The notes beneath the pieces are model-generated. The model saw nothing but the letters and a program-made list of their open reading frames with translations, ran no database searches and had not been told where the DNA came from. The translations under genes were made by a program, and so were the position numbers. A DNA stretch of 64,000 nucleotides from Bacteroidota bacterium (GTDB lineage: Bacteria > Bacteroidota > Bacteroidia > Bacteroidales > Bacteroidaceae): the NCBI GenBank assembly GCA_023425865.1, contig JAFABV010000021.1, forward strand, positions 1 to 64,000, read 5' to 3'. Numbering within the stretch: position 1 is the first letter of the stretch; each line of letters starts with the position of its first letter. This document shows positions 34,056 to 43,102 of the stretch, in pieces.

Positions 34056-37000
34056 TCACTGCTCTGGCAGGCAGACTACTCCCTCTTGCGTCTTGCCGTC
34101 CATCATGATTTTGAGGGGATGCTCAAAACGCACATGACGGATATATGGAGTTTCTTCTATGGCAGGCATAAGGTCGAGAACATTCTTACGCAACATTCCG
34201 CCTTCGCCTGGTCGGTTGGTATCGATTGTAAAGTAGCCTACACCAAAGGATGTGAGGTTTTGGAAGAAGTGGGTGCCCTGGCTGGGGTCAACACGGTAAT
34301 TCTTGATGGCGACCTCCACGATGAGGCGGGCAGCAGAGATATGGGGCCACTTCACCGGTACGCCTAACCAGGGGTCACTCGAACCCCATCGGCCAGGACC
34401 AATGATGACATAGTTGCGACCTTCGTCGAGAAATTTGTGATTGAGACGCTCTATATCATCAGCCACGGCAGGATTGTTGATGGCAGTGAAATGATCATCA
34501 TACTTCACATAGACAACATCTGTTACATCCTCGGAAATACCATGCCCTAAGGAGTTATGGCTACGCAGAAGGCAGCGGTCATCGGGAACGGAGGCGACAT
34601 CTTCGTCAAGCATCTGCTTGCTGTCGACTATGGGGCGCACCTGCAAAAGGTAGAAGTCGCCCGAACGATCGGCGTTGAGATTGCAGGCAAACTCTATTTC
34701 TACCGGCCTACGCATAGCCGACGCACCGTATTTCATCGACATTTGCATCAACTGCGGCAATGGAAAGACATCTTGCTGCAATACACCACAGAAAGAGATG
34801 ACCTTACGTCCACCCTCGTAGAACCCGTCGCGAATAATCTGATCATACGGATCAAAAGTCGAGGAAATGAAGTTAAGCGTGCCATCGGCTTCTGCTTCCT
34901 TGACCTTGAGCTTTAAGATATTAAAACCATCATCAACCTTGAAATCTGTTCCGACACGCTTCATGTCGAGCGCATAGAAACGAGTTTGGGTGTCTTTCAG
35001 GGCAAAATCGAGCTCAGACATCTGCAATACCTGTGTGGGATGATAAGGGGACACCCGCAGCGTTTGACCTCCATCGACAATATACTTGCCAAGGCCCAAA
35101 GCCAGCGAGGCTATACCGTCCTCTGCCTTTTCATCGCCAATGGGGTAATAGTTGATCGAGCGAAGTACACCCGACATGGTAGGATAGTACCTGTCACCAT
35201 GCAGTGTTCCCACCACCTCCTGAAGAATGACGGCCATTTTCTCTTGGTCTATGATATTAGATGTAGCCGTCATATAGGCTTTTGAGTCATGATAGTACAC
35301 CGAGGCATAGACGCTCTTGATGGCAGCCGCAAGCATGTGCAGCATGAGATACCGATCTTCTAAATAGGGTATCATATACGTGGAGTAGATCCCCGCAAAA
35401 GGCTGGTAATGGCTGTCCTCAAGCAATGAACTCGAGCGGATAGCAATTGGAGAGCGTGTGGCCTCAAAGAATATCATGAAGTCATCGATGTAGCTGTCTG
35501 GCAACTGAGCCTTGAGGAAATGGTCGAGTATCACTTCGTCGGGAGCGTCACTGAGTGCAATATCATAAAGATTGTTTTGCTCCATAAACTGGTCGAACAC
35601 ATCCGTACAGAGCACTACGGTTTTGGGGATCTGCACCGTGGCACCCGGAAACTGGTTGAACGACGGGTTGAGCTTGATCACATTGTCAAGAAATGCCAGA
35701 CCACGCCCCTTGCCTCCCAACGAGCCCTCGCCTATTCGTGCGAAATGGGCATAGCGGTCGAACTTCCCGCGATCGAATACAGCCACCACGCCAAGGTTCT
35801 TCATGTGCCGGTACTGCACAATGGCATCGAAAATGATCTGACGATGAGCGTCGACATCCTGGAGTTTATGCCAAGTAACATGCTTGAGGAAGTTGCTCAC
35901 AGGGAAGATGGCACGGGCACAGAGCCAACGGCTCATATGGTTGCGTGAGACATGGTAGAGCATGGAATCGCGTGGAATCTTGAAGATATTATCCTGCAAC
36001 TCCTTGAGTGTGTGGATGCGCATCACCTCTTGGCGAGTAACGGGGTCACGGAAGATGAAATCGCCAAAGCCCATGTGCTCCTCCATCAGATGCCTGAGAT
36101 CAACGCTGAGCATCTTGGAGTTTTTGTCTACAAACCTAAAGCCCTCGCGCTCGGCACGTACACGGTTGTCTGATTCAGAACTCTCCATGATGAGGGGCAC
36201 ATACTCGTCTTGTTGACGAATAGCTTCCAAGAGCTTGAAACCAGCCTCAGGGTCTTTCTCCTCATTACTCATGGTGCTTACGCAGTTAGGATTGCCACTG
36301 ATAGGGAAGCGTACGTCGCTGATAACCCCTAAACAGTTGTCTTTGTAACGCTCATACATCTCCATGGCTTCCTCGTAGGTACGGGCCAGGACCACCTTGG
36401 GCCGTCCTCGCATTCGCAGGGTAGCCGCATGCTGGTTGAGGGCTTCGGTGGCAAAATTCTGACTCTGCTGAAGAATATAATTATAAAGGTAAGGAAGAAT
36501 AGAACTGTAAAAACGAATGGAGTCTTCCACAAGGAGAATGATCTGGACGCCTGCCTCTTTGACATCATGCTCCAGATTCATCTTGTCTTCAATGAGCTTG
36601 ATGATAGAAAGGATGAGATTTGTGTTGCCCAACCAACAAAACACATAATCAAAGATACCCAGATCCTCATTCTCCATACGTCGGGTGATGCCGTGAGAGA
36701 AAGGTGTCAGTACCACACAAGGCATATCGGGATGCTTCTCCTTGATGGCACGTGCCACGGTAAAAGCATCATTATCAGCATTACCTGGCATGGTGATAAC
36801 CAAGTCGAACTTAGAAGTGGACAAGGCCCGCTCTGCCTCATCGATGGTAGAGACCTGCGTAAATATAGGTGGATAGCGTAGGCCCAGCTGTACATACTCG
36901 TTGTAGATTTTCTCCTCTACCCTACCGTCATCTTCAAGCATGAAAGCATCGTAGGGATTGGCCACAATGAGCACATTATATATGCGACGCATCATCAAAT

Positions 37001-37067
37001 TGATGAACGTCACATCCTTTAAGATAAACTTATTCCATTCCTTAGGTACCAGACTTCCGCTTTCCAT
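34056..37067 (-). CDS. Receiver/PEP-synthase-like ATP-binding fusion protein
   Basis: A 1003-residue multidomain protein. Residues about 28-165 look like a degenerate receiver (FDLVITMPG, no acceptor Asp). Residues 174-325 look like an intact receiver: acidic pair ED at 181-182, acceptor SDVRFP with D251, switch Ser near 296 and FVDKNSK. From about 445 follows a pyruvate phosphate dikinase/PEP synthase N-terminal ATP-grasp domain (GSLGGKGRGL, SPIAIRSSSLLED, DFYLLQVRPI). No canonical TSHxAI phosphohistidine motif was found, nor a PEP-binding barrel. It is probably a cytosolic, phosphorylation-responsive enzyme of unknown reaction. Confidence 0.82.
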   Translation of the reverse strand: MESGSLVPKEWNKFILKDVTFINLMMRRIYNVLIVANPYDAFMLEDDGRVEEKIYNEYVQLGLRYPPIFTQVSTIDEAERALSTSKFDLVITMPGNADNDAFTVARAIKEKHPDMPCVVLTPFSHGITRRMENEDLGIFDYVFCWLGNTNLILSIIKLIEDKMNLEHDVKEAGVQIILLVEDSIRFYSSILPYLYNYILQQSQNFATEALNQHAATLRMRGRPKVVLARTYEEAMEMYERYKDNCLGVISDVRFPISGNPNCVSTMSNEEKDPEAGFKLLEAIRQQDEYVPLIMESSESDNRVRAEREGFRFVDKNSKMLSVDLRHLMEEHMGFGDFIFRDPVTRQEVMRIHTLKELQDNIFKIPRDSMLYHVSRNHMSRWLCARAIFPVSNFLKHVTWHKLQDVDAHRQIIFDAIVQYRHMKNLGVVAVFDRGKFDRYAHFARIGEGSLGGKGRGLAFLDNVIKLNPSFNQFPGATVQIPKTVVLCTDVFDQFMEQNNLYDIALSDAPDEVILDHFLKAQLPDSYIDDFMIFFEATRSPIAIRSSSLLEDSHYQPFAGIYSTYMIPYLEDRYLMLHMLAAAIKSVYASVYYHDSKAYMTATSNIIDQEKMAVILQEVVGTLHGDRYYPTMSGVLRSINYYPIGDEKAEDGIASLALGLGKYIVDGGQTLRVSPYHPTQVLQMSELDFALKDTQTRFYALDMKRVGTDFKVDDGFNILKLKVKEAEADGTLNFISSTFDPYDQIIRDGFYEGGRKVISFCGVLQQDVFPLPQLMQMSMKYGASAMRRPVEIEFACNLNADRSGDFYLLQVRPIVDSKQMLDEDVASVPDDRCLLRSHNSLGHGISEDVTDVVYVKYDDHFTAINNPAVADDIERLNHKFLDEGRNYVIIGPGRWGSSDPWLGVPVKWPHISAARLIVEVAIKNYRVDPSQGTHFFQNLTSFGVGYFTIDTNRPGEGGMLRKNVLDLMPAIEETPYIRHVRFEHPLKIMMDGKTQEGVVCLPEQ

Positions 37068-37110
37068 CGAGTTGTATGTTGTAATTGTAATTCCAATGAT
37101 CTTATATTTG

Positions 37111-37118
37111 CAAAGATA
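37111..37118 (-). promoter_or_regulatory. -7 box for the receiver/PEP-synthase-like gene
   Basis: TATCTTTG followed by CAAATATAAG on the minus strand, 44 bp before the start codon at 37067. Confidence 0.55.
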
Positions 37119-37395
37119 ATTTTATTCTATCATCTTCCCAAGAAAACCCAAGGGAAAACTGTCGAAATCCATGAATATCCGCTCATATACAAAGTCGCTT
37201 CTGTGAAAAAGTAAACACGACTGTTACTGGACTTGAAAGCATGACTGGAAACGGGGCTTGGCCACTTCTCTATCATTTTGTATCACAAACCATAGAAAAC
37301 AAACAAAATGACAAACCTCAGCCACGACAGTTAGCGTACACAACAGATAATAAGTGTCAAAATGTAAGCGACCTATGAAAATTGTGGGACTTTTA

Positions 37396-37427
37396 TTTGG
37401 AACATATTGATTAATATCCTATATTTG
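37396..37427 (+). promoter_or_regulatory. Complete promoter for gdhA
   Basis: TTTG (37396-37399) and TATATTTG (37420-37427) are separated by 20 bp, an ideal Bacteroidota promoter. The leader is about 70 nt. Confidence 0.85.
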
Positions 37428-37503
37428 CGACTGAAATAAACACAAAAATATGGCTAAGGAGTCTAATCCAGCCTTTATAACCTTTGAATAAAGTATTACT
37501 ACT

Positions 37504-38841
37504 ATGGAAGTTGAAAAAGTATTGGAAGGCCTGATGTGGAAGCACTCAGGAGAACCTGAGTTTTTACAGGCTGTAAAAGAAGTTCTGATTTCAATCAAGG
37601 ATGTATATAATGCACACCCTGAATTTGAAAAAGCCAAAATCATTGAGCGTTTGGTAGAGCCGGAACGTGTTCATATGTTCCGCGTGCCTTGGGTTGATGA
37701 TAAGGGTGAAGTTCATGTAAACACAGGTTATCGTGTGCAGTTCAATAGCGCCATTGGCCCCTATAAAGGTGGCTTACGCTTCCACCCTTCTGTCAACCTG
37801 AGCATCATGAAGTTCCTCGGCTTCGAGCAGACTTTCAAGAATGCACTCACCACACTGCCAATGGGTGGCGGCAAGGGTGGCTCCGATTTTTCTATCCGTG
37901 GGCGATCTGACGCTGAAGTGATGAGGTTCTGTCAGGCATATATGCAAGAGCTTTATCGTTACATTGGTCCCGATGAAGATGTACCGGCAGGCGATATCGG
38001 CGTAGGCGGACGTGAAATCGGCTATCTCTTCGGAGAATACAAGAAACTCACCCATCAGTTCCAAGGAGTACTCACAGGCAAGGGTATGGAATATGGTGGC
38101 TCTAACCTCCGCCCTGAGGCTACGGGATTCGGCGCGCTTTATTTTGTGCATGAGATGATGAAAACGCATGACCTTGAGATCAAGGGCAAAACGGTGGCTA
38201 TCTCTGGATTCGGCAATGTGGCGTGGGGAGCTGCCAAGAAAGCTCAACAATTGGGCGCAAAGGTTATCACCATCAGTGGGCCAGACGGCTATATCTATGA
38301 CCCTGAAGGCATCTGCGATGAGAAAATCGACTATATGCTCGACCTACGTAGCTCAGGCGAAGACATTTGCGCACCCTATGCAGAGAAGTTTAAGGGCGCA
38401 CAGTTCTTTGAGGGACGTAAGCCGTGGGAGCAGAAGGCGGACATTTATCTCACCTGCGCTACGCAAAACGAACTTGACGGAAATGATGCCGACCGTATCA
38501 TCGCATACAAACCTCTGTTAGTGGCTGAGGTCAGCAATATGGGCTGCACCGCTGAGGCTGTAGACAAACTGATTGCCGCCAAGACGCTATTCGCTCCCGG
38601 CAAGGCTGTAAATGCTGGTGGCGTGGCCACCTCGGGGCTGGAGATGACACAGAACTCCATGCGCCTGCACTTGAGTAGTGAGGAGGTAGACGAGAAGCTA
38701 CATTATATTATGCATTCAATCCACGAGCAATGTGTCAAGTACGGCACGGAAAGCGATGGATATATCAACTACGTAAAAGGTGCTAACATCAGCGGCTTCA
38801 TGAAAGTGGCCAATGCCATGATGGCTCAAGGCATCGTATGA
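37504..38841 (+). CDS. gdhA: Glutamate dehydrogenase
   Basis: A 445-residue hexameric glutamate dehydrogenase that aminates 2-oxoglutarate with ammonia. The catalytic lysine region is PMGGGKGGSDF (about residues 120-130), with PYKGGLRFHPSVN before it and the Rossmann loop GFGNVAWGAA after it. AGGVATSGLEMTQNS completes the family pattern. Sequence and length resemble the NADP-type enzyme, but cofactor choice is inferred. It starts in an ideal promoter context and may be co-transcribed with rlpA. Confidence 0.96.
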   Translation: MEVEKVLEGLMWKHSGEPEFLQAVKEVLISIKDVYNAHPEFEKAKIIERLVEPERVHMFRVPWVDDKGEVHVNTGYRVQFNSAIGPYKGGLRFHPSVNLSIMKFLGFEQTFKNALTTLPMGGGKGGSDFSIRGRSDAEVMRFCQAYMQELYRYIGPDEDVPAGDIGVGGREIGYLFGEYKKLTHQFQGVLTGKGMEYGGSNLRPEATGFGALYFVHEMMKTHDLEIKGKTVAISGFGNVAWGAAKKAQQLGAKVITISGPDGYIYDPEGICDEKIDYMLDLRSSGEDICAPYAEKFKGAQFFEGRKPWEQKADIYLTCATQNELDGNDADRIIAYKPLLVAEVSNMGCTAEAVDKLIAAKTLFAPGKAVNAGGVATSGLEMTQNSMRLHLSSEEVDEKLHYIMHSIHEQCVKYGTESDGYINYVKGANISGFMKVANAMMAQGIV

Positions 38842-38848
38842 CATCAGT

Positions 38849-39565
38849 GTGAATTATAGAAGAACAATATTTTTAGCAATAATATTATGCGCAAGCTTTA
38901 CTTCTGTTGGGGCTCAAACTCACAGAGGTAAAGCTTCTTATTACTCAAAAAAAGCCACCGGCAGCCGCACGGCAAGTGGCGAACGAGTGCATCATGATAG
39001 CTTGACTTGTGCACATCGAACCTATCCCTTTGGAACCTTACTCAAAGTAACCAACCTCGCCAACAGGAATGAGGTTTTCGTCAGAGTCACAGACCGAGGT
39101 CCTTTCGGCAGAGGACGTATCATTGACTTGAGCTATTCTGCGGCCAGCGCGCTTGGCATGTTATCACAAGGTATTGCGCTGGTAGAAGTAGAGCCATACA
39201 CAGACATTAAGCCGCCCTACCGACCTGAGTCGGCTGAACGAGGCTATGCGGACTTTGACTTCGACATCACGCAAGCTGGATACAGTATCATCAACGACTG
39301 GAATCAGGACAACGTGGCTCAACTGGCAGATAATAAAAACAGAACTAACGAAGATAAACAACAAAAAACTGACGGAGCCACAAATAATAATCTTACCAAA
39401 AGCAGTAAGCTCAACAACCACAGTCAAATAACTGCAACGCAAAATGCAAGGACACAGGTCTTGACTACGGCTCCACCAGTTATGAAAGACCCAAAAGCGA
39501 CCACAGAAGATCCCAAGAAATGGAGTAACGTCTTCAACAAGATTAAGAACTGGTTTGGGAAATAG
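38849..39565 (+). CDS. rlpA: RlpA-like double-psi beta-barrel protein
   Basis: A 238-residue secreted protein (signal peptide ending SVGAQ) with a single double-psi beta-barrel domain at about 27-115: GKASYYSKKATGSRTASGER, then HRTYPFGTLLKVTN and RVTDRGPFGRGRIIDLS. RlpA cleaves peptide-free (denuded) septal glycan in some bacteria. No SPOR domain follows; the remaining half is Asn/Thr/Lys-rich and probably disordered. It begins with GTG only 7 nt after the gdhA stop, so read-through transcription from gdhA is likely. Confidence 0.88.
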   Translation: MNYRRTIFLAIILCASFTSVGAQTHRGKASYYSKKATGSRTASGERVHHDSLTCAHRTYPFGTLLKVTNLANRNEVFVRVTDRGPFGRGRIIDLSYSAASALGMLSQGIALVEVEPYTDIKPPYRPESAERGYADFDFDITQAGYSIINDWNQDNVAQLADNKNRTNEDKQQKTDGATNNNLTKSSKLNNHSQITATQNARTQVLTTAPPVMKDPKATTEDPKKWSNVFNKIKNWFGK

Positions 39566-39954
39566 CTATCATTGTGAAAGAGAAACGCCGAAAAAACGAC
39601 AAAGAGCATTCTCTTAGCGTTTGAATAGGTGACTTCTGTGAACCCACCTTCTAACAAATTACGAGCAAAACTCTTATCCATATGCGCGAGTTCGGGATAA
39701 GAATAGCATGCAAACAGTGCCCGGCTGTTTCTGCCATCAACGTTAGCCCCCCTATAAAACAGAAAGTTATCACCTCTCCTGTGTCGTTGCACAGCCAGTG
39801 TAGCTTATCCCTCCGTGGCACCTGCCCCATGTATCAGTATCCACATCCCCCCGTGGTGACTTGTCCAAGCCACCTTCTTGGCCACAGTGACCACCCCGCA
39901 CGTCGCCCCATCTCCATGCCTACGCCCAACTGTTCGCACGGAACAGCCCGATAA

Positions 39955-40046
39955 TTCTATATAAAACCATCCGATGATTCTATATGAAACCATCCGATGG
40001 TTCTATATAAAATCATATCATCATTCTATATAGAACCATCCGATGA
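39955..40046. repeat. Tandem 23-bp dual-palindrome array 3 (4 units)
   Basis: Units start at 39955, 39978, 40001 and 40024. Units 1, 2 and 4 carry an almost complete 11-mer palindrome (CCATCCGATGA or CCATCCGATGG), and unit 4 has the perfect 12-mer TTCTATATAGAA. A GC-richer degenerate piece with TTCGCACGGAA lies at 39933-39954 at the left edge. Confidence 0.88.
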
Positions 40047-40243
40047 TTTAGAGTTACTCATTTAGCCCGTCCGCCCTTGCCATAGGCGCGGAGGGCACTT
40101 CAGACGGCAGCTTTTGGACCTATACTGCACCATTCATCATGGCTAAACCTATGGTTTATGCATGCTTAATAGGCGGTTTACGACAGTCACCATACTTCTT
40201 TCATTTACGCAGCTTAAATTCGTTGATATTAGACCCTAAATGC

Positions 40244-40281
40244 AATTAGGGCTGTAGAAGCAATGCTCCACAGCCCTAATT
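40244..40281 (-). terminator. Inverted repeat after the lipoprotein gene
   Basis: AATTAGGGCTGT (40244-40255) pairs perfectly over 12 bp with ACAGCCCTAATT (40270-40281), with a 14-nt loop. The minus strand continues GCATTTAGGG, so the T tract is poor. Confidence 0.5.
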
Positions 40282-40329
40282 AAGTATTTGCAAGCTACAA
40301 TAATCAAACAGAACGCTTATAATACGCAA

Positions 40330-41178
40330 TTATAGCTTACTCGTTGGGATATTAAACTCGCTGACTTTGGAAATAGCCTGACCACCTTGTACTACACTAA
40401 CACAGAATTTGGCGTTTCCATCTTTCAAACGACTGTCTGCCTGTACCAATGCCGTATAACGAATACCCTTACCAGGCAGAATTTTTTCTACATGCATACT
40501 GGGGGAGATGAAAAGATGCTTATTACCCGTCATCTCAACAACTGTAGGCTGAACATCATAAACCACTTGATTGCCGGTATTATACACTTCGAAAATAATC
40601 TTCGACAGTTCGCCGCGAGATATCAGTCCATCATGATTATCATCAACAAACCTTGCGTTACGAATCTCTAATGTCGGAGTATATTTCAACCCACCAGCCA
40701 AACTTTCTACGCTTGACTGCATTGGCATATTGGTTTGTGGTTGCTGTGCGCTATAATCACCAGTGTACTCGCTGGAAGTAAAATCATAGATTCGGTCGTC
40801 ACCACTATTTGAGGAGTCAAAGCCGCTATCATAGTTCAAAGTATCTGGAGTCTGATAGCCGGAATAACTATCGACGGACTGTCCTTGACGTGCAGCACGT
40901 GCTGCCGCACGCTCTGCCTTATCACGGCGATATTGGTCAAGATCCTCTTGACGCTTTTGATCTTGCGCAGTGCCTATGGCAGAACCAATGATAGCACCAC
41001 CGGCCATACCAATTATAGTTCCGATGTCCGAGCCGCGAGGACCATCAGAGATGCCCCCAATGGCTGAACCCAATACAGATCCGAGCATTGTACCCGTGTA
41101 GGCACCCGCACCGGCATATGTGTCGCAACCACTCAACAATACCAGAGCCGACATCCCAAGAACAATTGTCTTCTTCAT
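40330..41178 (-). CDS. Glycine-zipper lipoprotein with EF-hand-like loop
   Basis: A 282-residue lipoprotein (MKKTIVLGMSALVLLSGC, lipobox LLSGC). A glycine-rich zipper (GAGAYTGTMLGSVLGSAIGG, then GMAGGAIIGSAIG) follows, typical of membrane-inserting or pore-related proteins. After a Gln/Ser-rich linker, a C-terminal beta domain holds DDNHDGLISRGE, which matches a calcium-binding EF-hand loop at positions 1, 3, 5, 6, 9 and 12. A frame opens 9 codons upstream, but that start overlaps the -7 box. The specific role is unknown. Confidence 0.82.
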   Translation of the reverse strand: MKKTIVLGMSALVLLSGCDTYAGAGAYTGTMLGSVLGSAIGGISDGPRGSDIGTIIGMAGGAIIGSAIGTAQDQKRQEDLDQYRRDKAERAAARAARQGQSVDSYSGYQTPDTLNYDSGFDSSNSGDDRIYDFTSSEYTGDYSAQQPQTNMPMQSSVESLAGGLKYTPTLEIRNARFVDDNHDGLISRGELSKIIFEVYNTGNQVVYDVQPTVVEMTGNKHLFISPSMHVEKILPGKGIRYTALVQADSRLKDGNAKFCVSVVQGGQAISKVSEFNIPTSKL

Positions 41179-41202
41179 AATCATTACTGTTTTAACTACA
41201 TG

Positions 41203-41210
41203 CAAAGATA
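41203..41210 (-). promoter_or_regulatory. -7 box for the lipoprotein gene
   Basis: TATCTTTG followed by CATG on the minus strand, 25 bp before the chosen start codon at 41178. It overlaps the more upstream ATG, which supports the downstream start. Confidence 0.6.
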
Positions 41211-41417
41211 AAACGAAAAACTCAACTCTACCTTTTATTTTCCCTACTTTAACATAGGGAAAACCCTATTCCCCCACAAGCGATGACATACGTAGAACCT
41301 TTAGGAAACAAATCGAACTACGCAAAAAAGAAATAAGCAAAATAAAGAATATCAGAAATCAAAATTAATACCCGCCCCTTTCAGACTGCCCCATAAGAAA
41401 GCGTGTAATAAAACACA

Positions 41418-41452
41418 ATAAGCGCTTTCGCCATATAGACGAAAGCGCTTAT
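41418..41452 (-). terminator. Terminator of the ribosomal gene cluster
   Basis: ATAAGCGCTTTCG (41418-41430) and CGAAAGCGCTTAT (41440-41452) form a 13-bp perfect stem with a 9-nt loop. The minus strand continues TGTGTTTTATT. It is 18 nt after the rplQ stop and closes the 18-kb cluster. Confidence 0.85.
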
Positions 41453-41470
41453 CAATATTTATGAGCTAAA

Positions 41471-41998
41471 TTACTCAGCCTTTGCTTCCTCAGCCTTAGA
41501 CTCTGTATTTTCAACCTGCGCGGTCTCTACAGCCTGCTCTTCAGCAACAGGTGCAGTCTCCACAACAGCGTCCTCAGCCTTCTTAGCGCGACGACTGCGA
41601 CGAGTCTTCTTCTCAGCCTTGGGAGCCTTTGCCATGTTCTCATCAAAATCAACAAGCTCAATGAAAGCCATGGAAGCAGCATCACCCTGACGTGAACCCA
41701 GCTTAATCACACGAGTGTAACCTCCGGGACGATCGCCAATCTTAGCAGCTACCTCACCGAAAAGTTCCTTAACGGCATACTTATCCTGCAGATAGCGGAA
41801 AACAACACGACGATTTGTAGTTGTATCGTTCTTTGAACGGGTGAGCAACGGCTCTACGTACTTTTTCAAGGCTTTGGCCTTGGCAAGGGTCGTAGTGATT
41901 CTTTTGTGCATGATCAAGCTGGTAGCCATGTTTGAAAGCAAACTAGCACGATGCGATGCAGTACGGCCCAAATGGTTGAATTTTTTATTATGTCTCAT
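41471..41998 (-). CDS. rplQ: 50S ribosomal protein L17
   Basis: A 175-residue L17, which sits near the peptide exit tunnel. The core (residues 1-122) has MRHNKKFNHLGRTASHR and ITTTLAKAKALKKYVEPLLT. The final 50 residues are an added Lys/Arg then Glu/Ala/Val-rich tail (KAEKKTRRSRRAKK, ending EEAKAE), making it longer than the E. coli protein (127). Last gene of the cluster, 99 nt after rpoA, with a structured spacer between them. Confidence 0.98.
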   Translation of the reverse strand: MRHNKKFNHLGRTASHRASLLSNMATSLIMHKRITTTLAKAKALKKYVEPLLTRSKNDTTTNRRVVFRYLQDKYAVKELFGEVAAKIGDRPGGYTRVIKLGSRQGDAASMAFIELVDFDENMAKAPKAEKKTRRSRRAKKAEDAVVETAPVAEEQAVETAQVENTESKAEEAKAE

Positions 41999-42030
41999 TT
42001 TAATTTTACTTGTTGAGGTAAAGAATACAA

Positions 42031-42090
42031 GTACAAAAGTGCCAGTATTAAAACAACTCTCGTCGTGCAGATAACATTGGCACTACGTAC
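42031..42090 (-). promoter_or_regulatory. Candidate L17 leader structure between rpoA and rplQ
   Basis: AGTGCCA (42038-42044) pairs with TGGCACT (42078-42084), with an outer GTAC/GTAC pair. Within the loop, on the minus strand, ACGAC-GAGA-GTTGT makes a 5-bp hairpin capped by a GNRA tetraloop. This compact fold sits just before rplQ. Confidence 0.5.
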
Positions 42091-42097
42091 TCTGATA

Positions 42098-43090
42098 TTA
42101 TTCCTTATCCAATTTATACTTTGAAATGTCGGTTCCAAACGACAGATTCAGACTCTCGAGCAAATCATCAAGCTCAGAAAGCGATTTCTTACCAAAGTTG
42201 CGGAACTTCAAGAGATCAGTCTTGTTGTACTGAACCAAGTCACCAAGTGTCTCCACATCAGCAGCTTTCAGACAGTTGAGCGCACGAACACTTAAGTTCA
42301 GGTCTACAAGCTTGGTCTTAAGTAACTGACGCATATGGAGAACCTCTTCATCAAACTCCTGGTTGCCGTCCTGATCAGGATTCTCGAGTGTAATCTTCTC
42401 ATCAGAGAACAACATAAAGTGATAAATGAGGATCTTAGCGGCTTCTTTCAGCGCCTCCTTTGGGTGAATGGAACCATCCGTAGAAACTTCAATGATGAGG
42501 TCATCGTAGTCGGTCTTCTGCTCAACACGAGTGGGCTCAACACTGTATTTTACATTACGGATAGGGGTGTAGATGGAATCGATTGGAAGTACATTGACAT
42601 CTGTGCAGAACTGACGATTTTCCTCAGCGGGCACGTATCCACGTCCCTTATTGATGGTCAGGTCAATCTGAACAGAAGCCTTGGAGTCTAAATGACAAAT
42701 CACCAAATCAGGGTTTAACACTTCAAATCCAGTCAGATACTTACCGATATCACCAGCTTTGAATTCGGTGGAATTCTCTACGGTGATACTAACTTTCTCG
42801 TTCTCGAATTCTTCTACTACTTGTTTGAATCGAACTTGCTTGAGATTCAAAATGATGTTGGTAACATCTTCCTTTACACCAGCCACAGAAGAAAACTCAT
42901 GCTCAACACCAGAGATACGCACGGTATTGATAGCATAGCCTTCCAGCGATGAAAGGAGGATGCGGCGCAGGGCGTTACCAATTGTAACGCCGAAGCCAGG
43001 CTCAAGCGGACGGAACTCAAACTTTCCGTACTGCTCGTTAGCCTCCAGCATCACCACTTTATCGGGTTTTTGAAATGCTAATATCGCCAT
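42098..43090 (-). CDS. rpoA: RNA polymerase alpha subunit
   Basis: A 330-residue alpha subunit. The N-terminal dimerisation domain (1-235) has EPGFGVTIGNALRRILLSSLEGYA; the acidic linker leads to the C-terminal domain (about 250-330) with LDLNLSVRALNCLKAADVETLGDLV and the helix-hairpin-helix FRNFGKKSLSELDDLLE, which contacts promoter DNA and activators. Gap to rpsD is 12 nt. Confidence 0.99.
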   Translation of the reverse strand: MAILAFQKPDKVVMLEANEQYGKFEFRPLEPGFGVTIGNALRRILLSSLEGYAINTVRISGVEHEFSSVAGVKEDVTNIILNLKQVRFKQVVEEFENEKVSITVENSTEFKAGDIGKYLTGFEVLNPDLVICHLDSKASVQIDLTINKGRGYVPAEENRQFCTDVNVLPIDSIYTPIRNVKYSVEPTRVEQKTDYDDLIIEVSTDGSIHPKEALKEAAKILIYHFMLFSDEKITLENPDQDGNQEFDEEVLHMRQLLKTKLVDLNLSVRALNCLKAADVETLGDLVQYNKTDLLKFRNFGKKSLSELDDLLESLNLSFGTDISKYKLDKE

Positions 43091-43102
43091 TAATTTAATG
43101 AT

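Larger units (their letters stand above)
37068..37503. other. Divergent intergenic region before gdhA
   Basis: About 435 bp with promoters for both neighbours and no visible gene. It is AT-rich (especially 37300-37440) and has none of the 23-bp repeats. Confidence 0.55.
39566..40329. other. Gene-free stretch with repeat array
   Basis: About 760 bp with no supported gene; short open frames on both strands look random. It contains the third 23-bp repeat array and ends in an inverted repeat before the lipoprotein gene. Confidence 0.5.
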
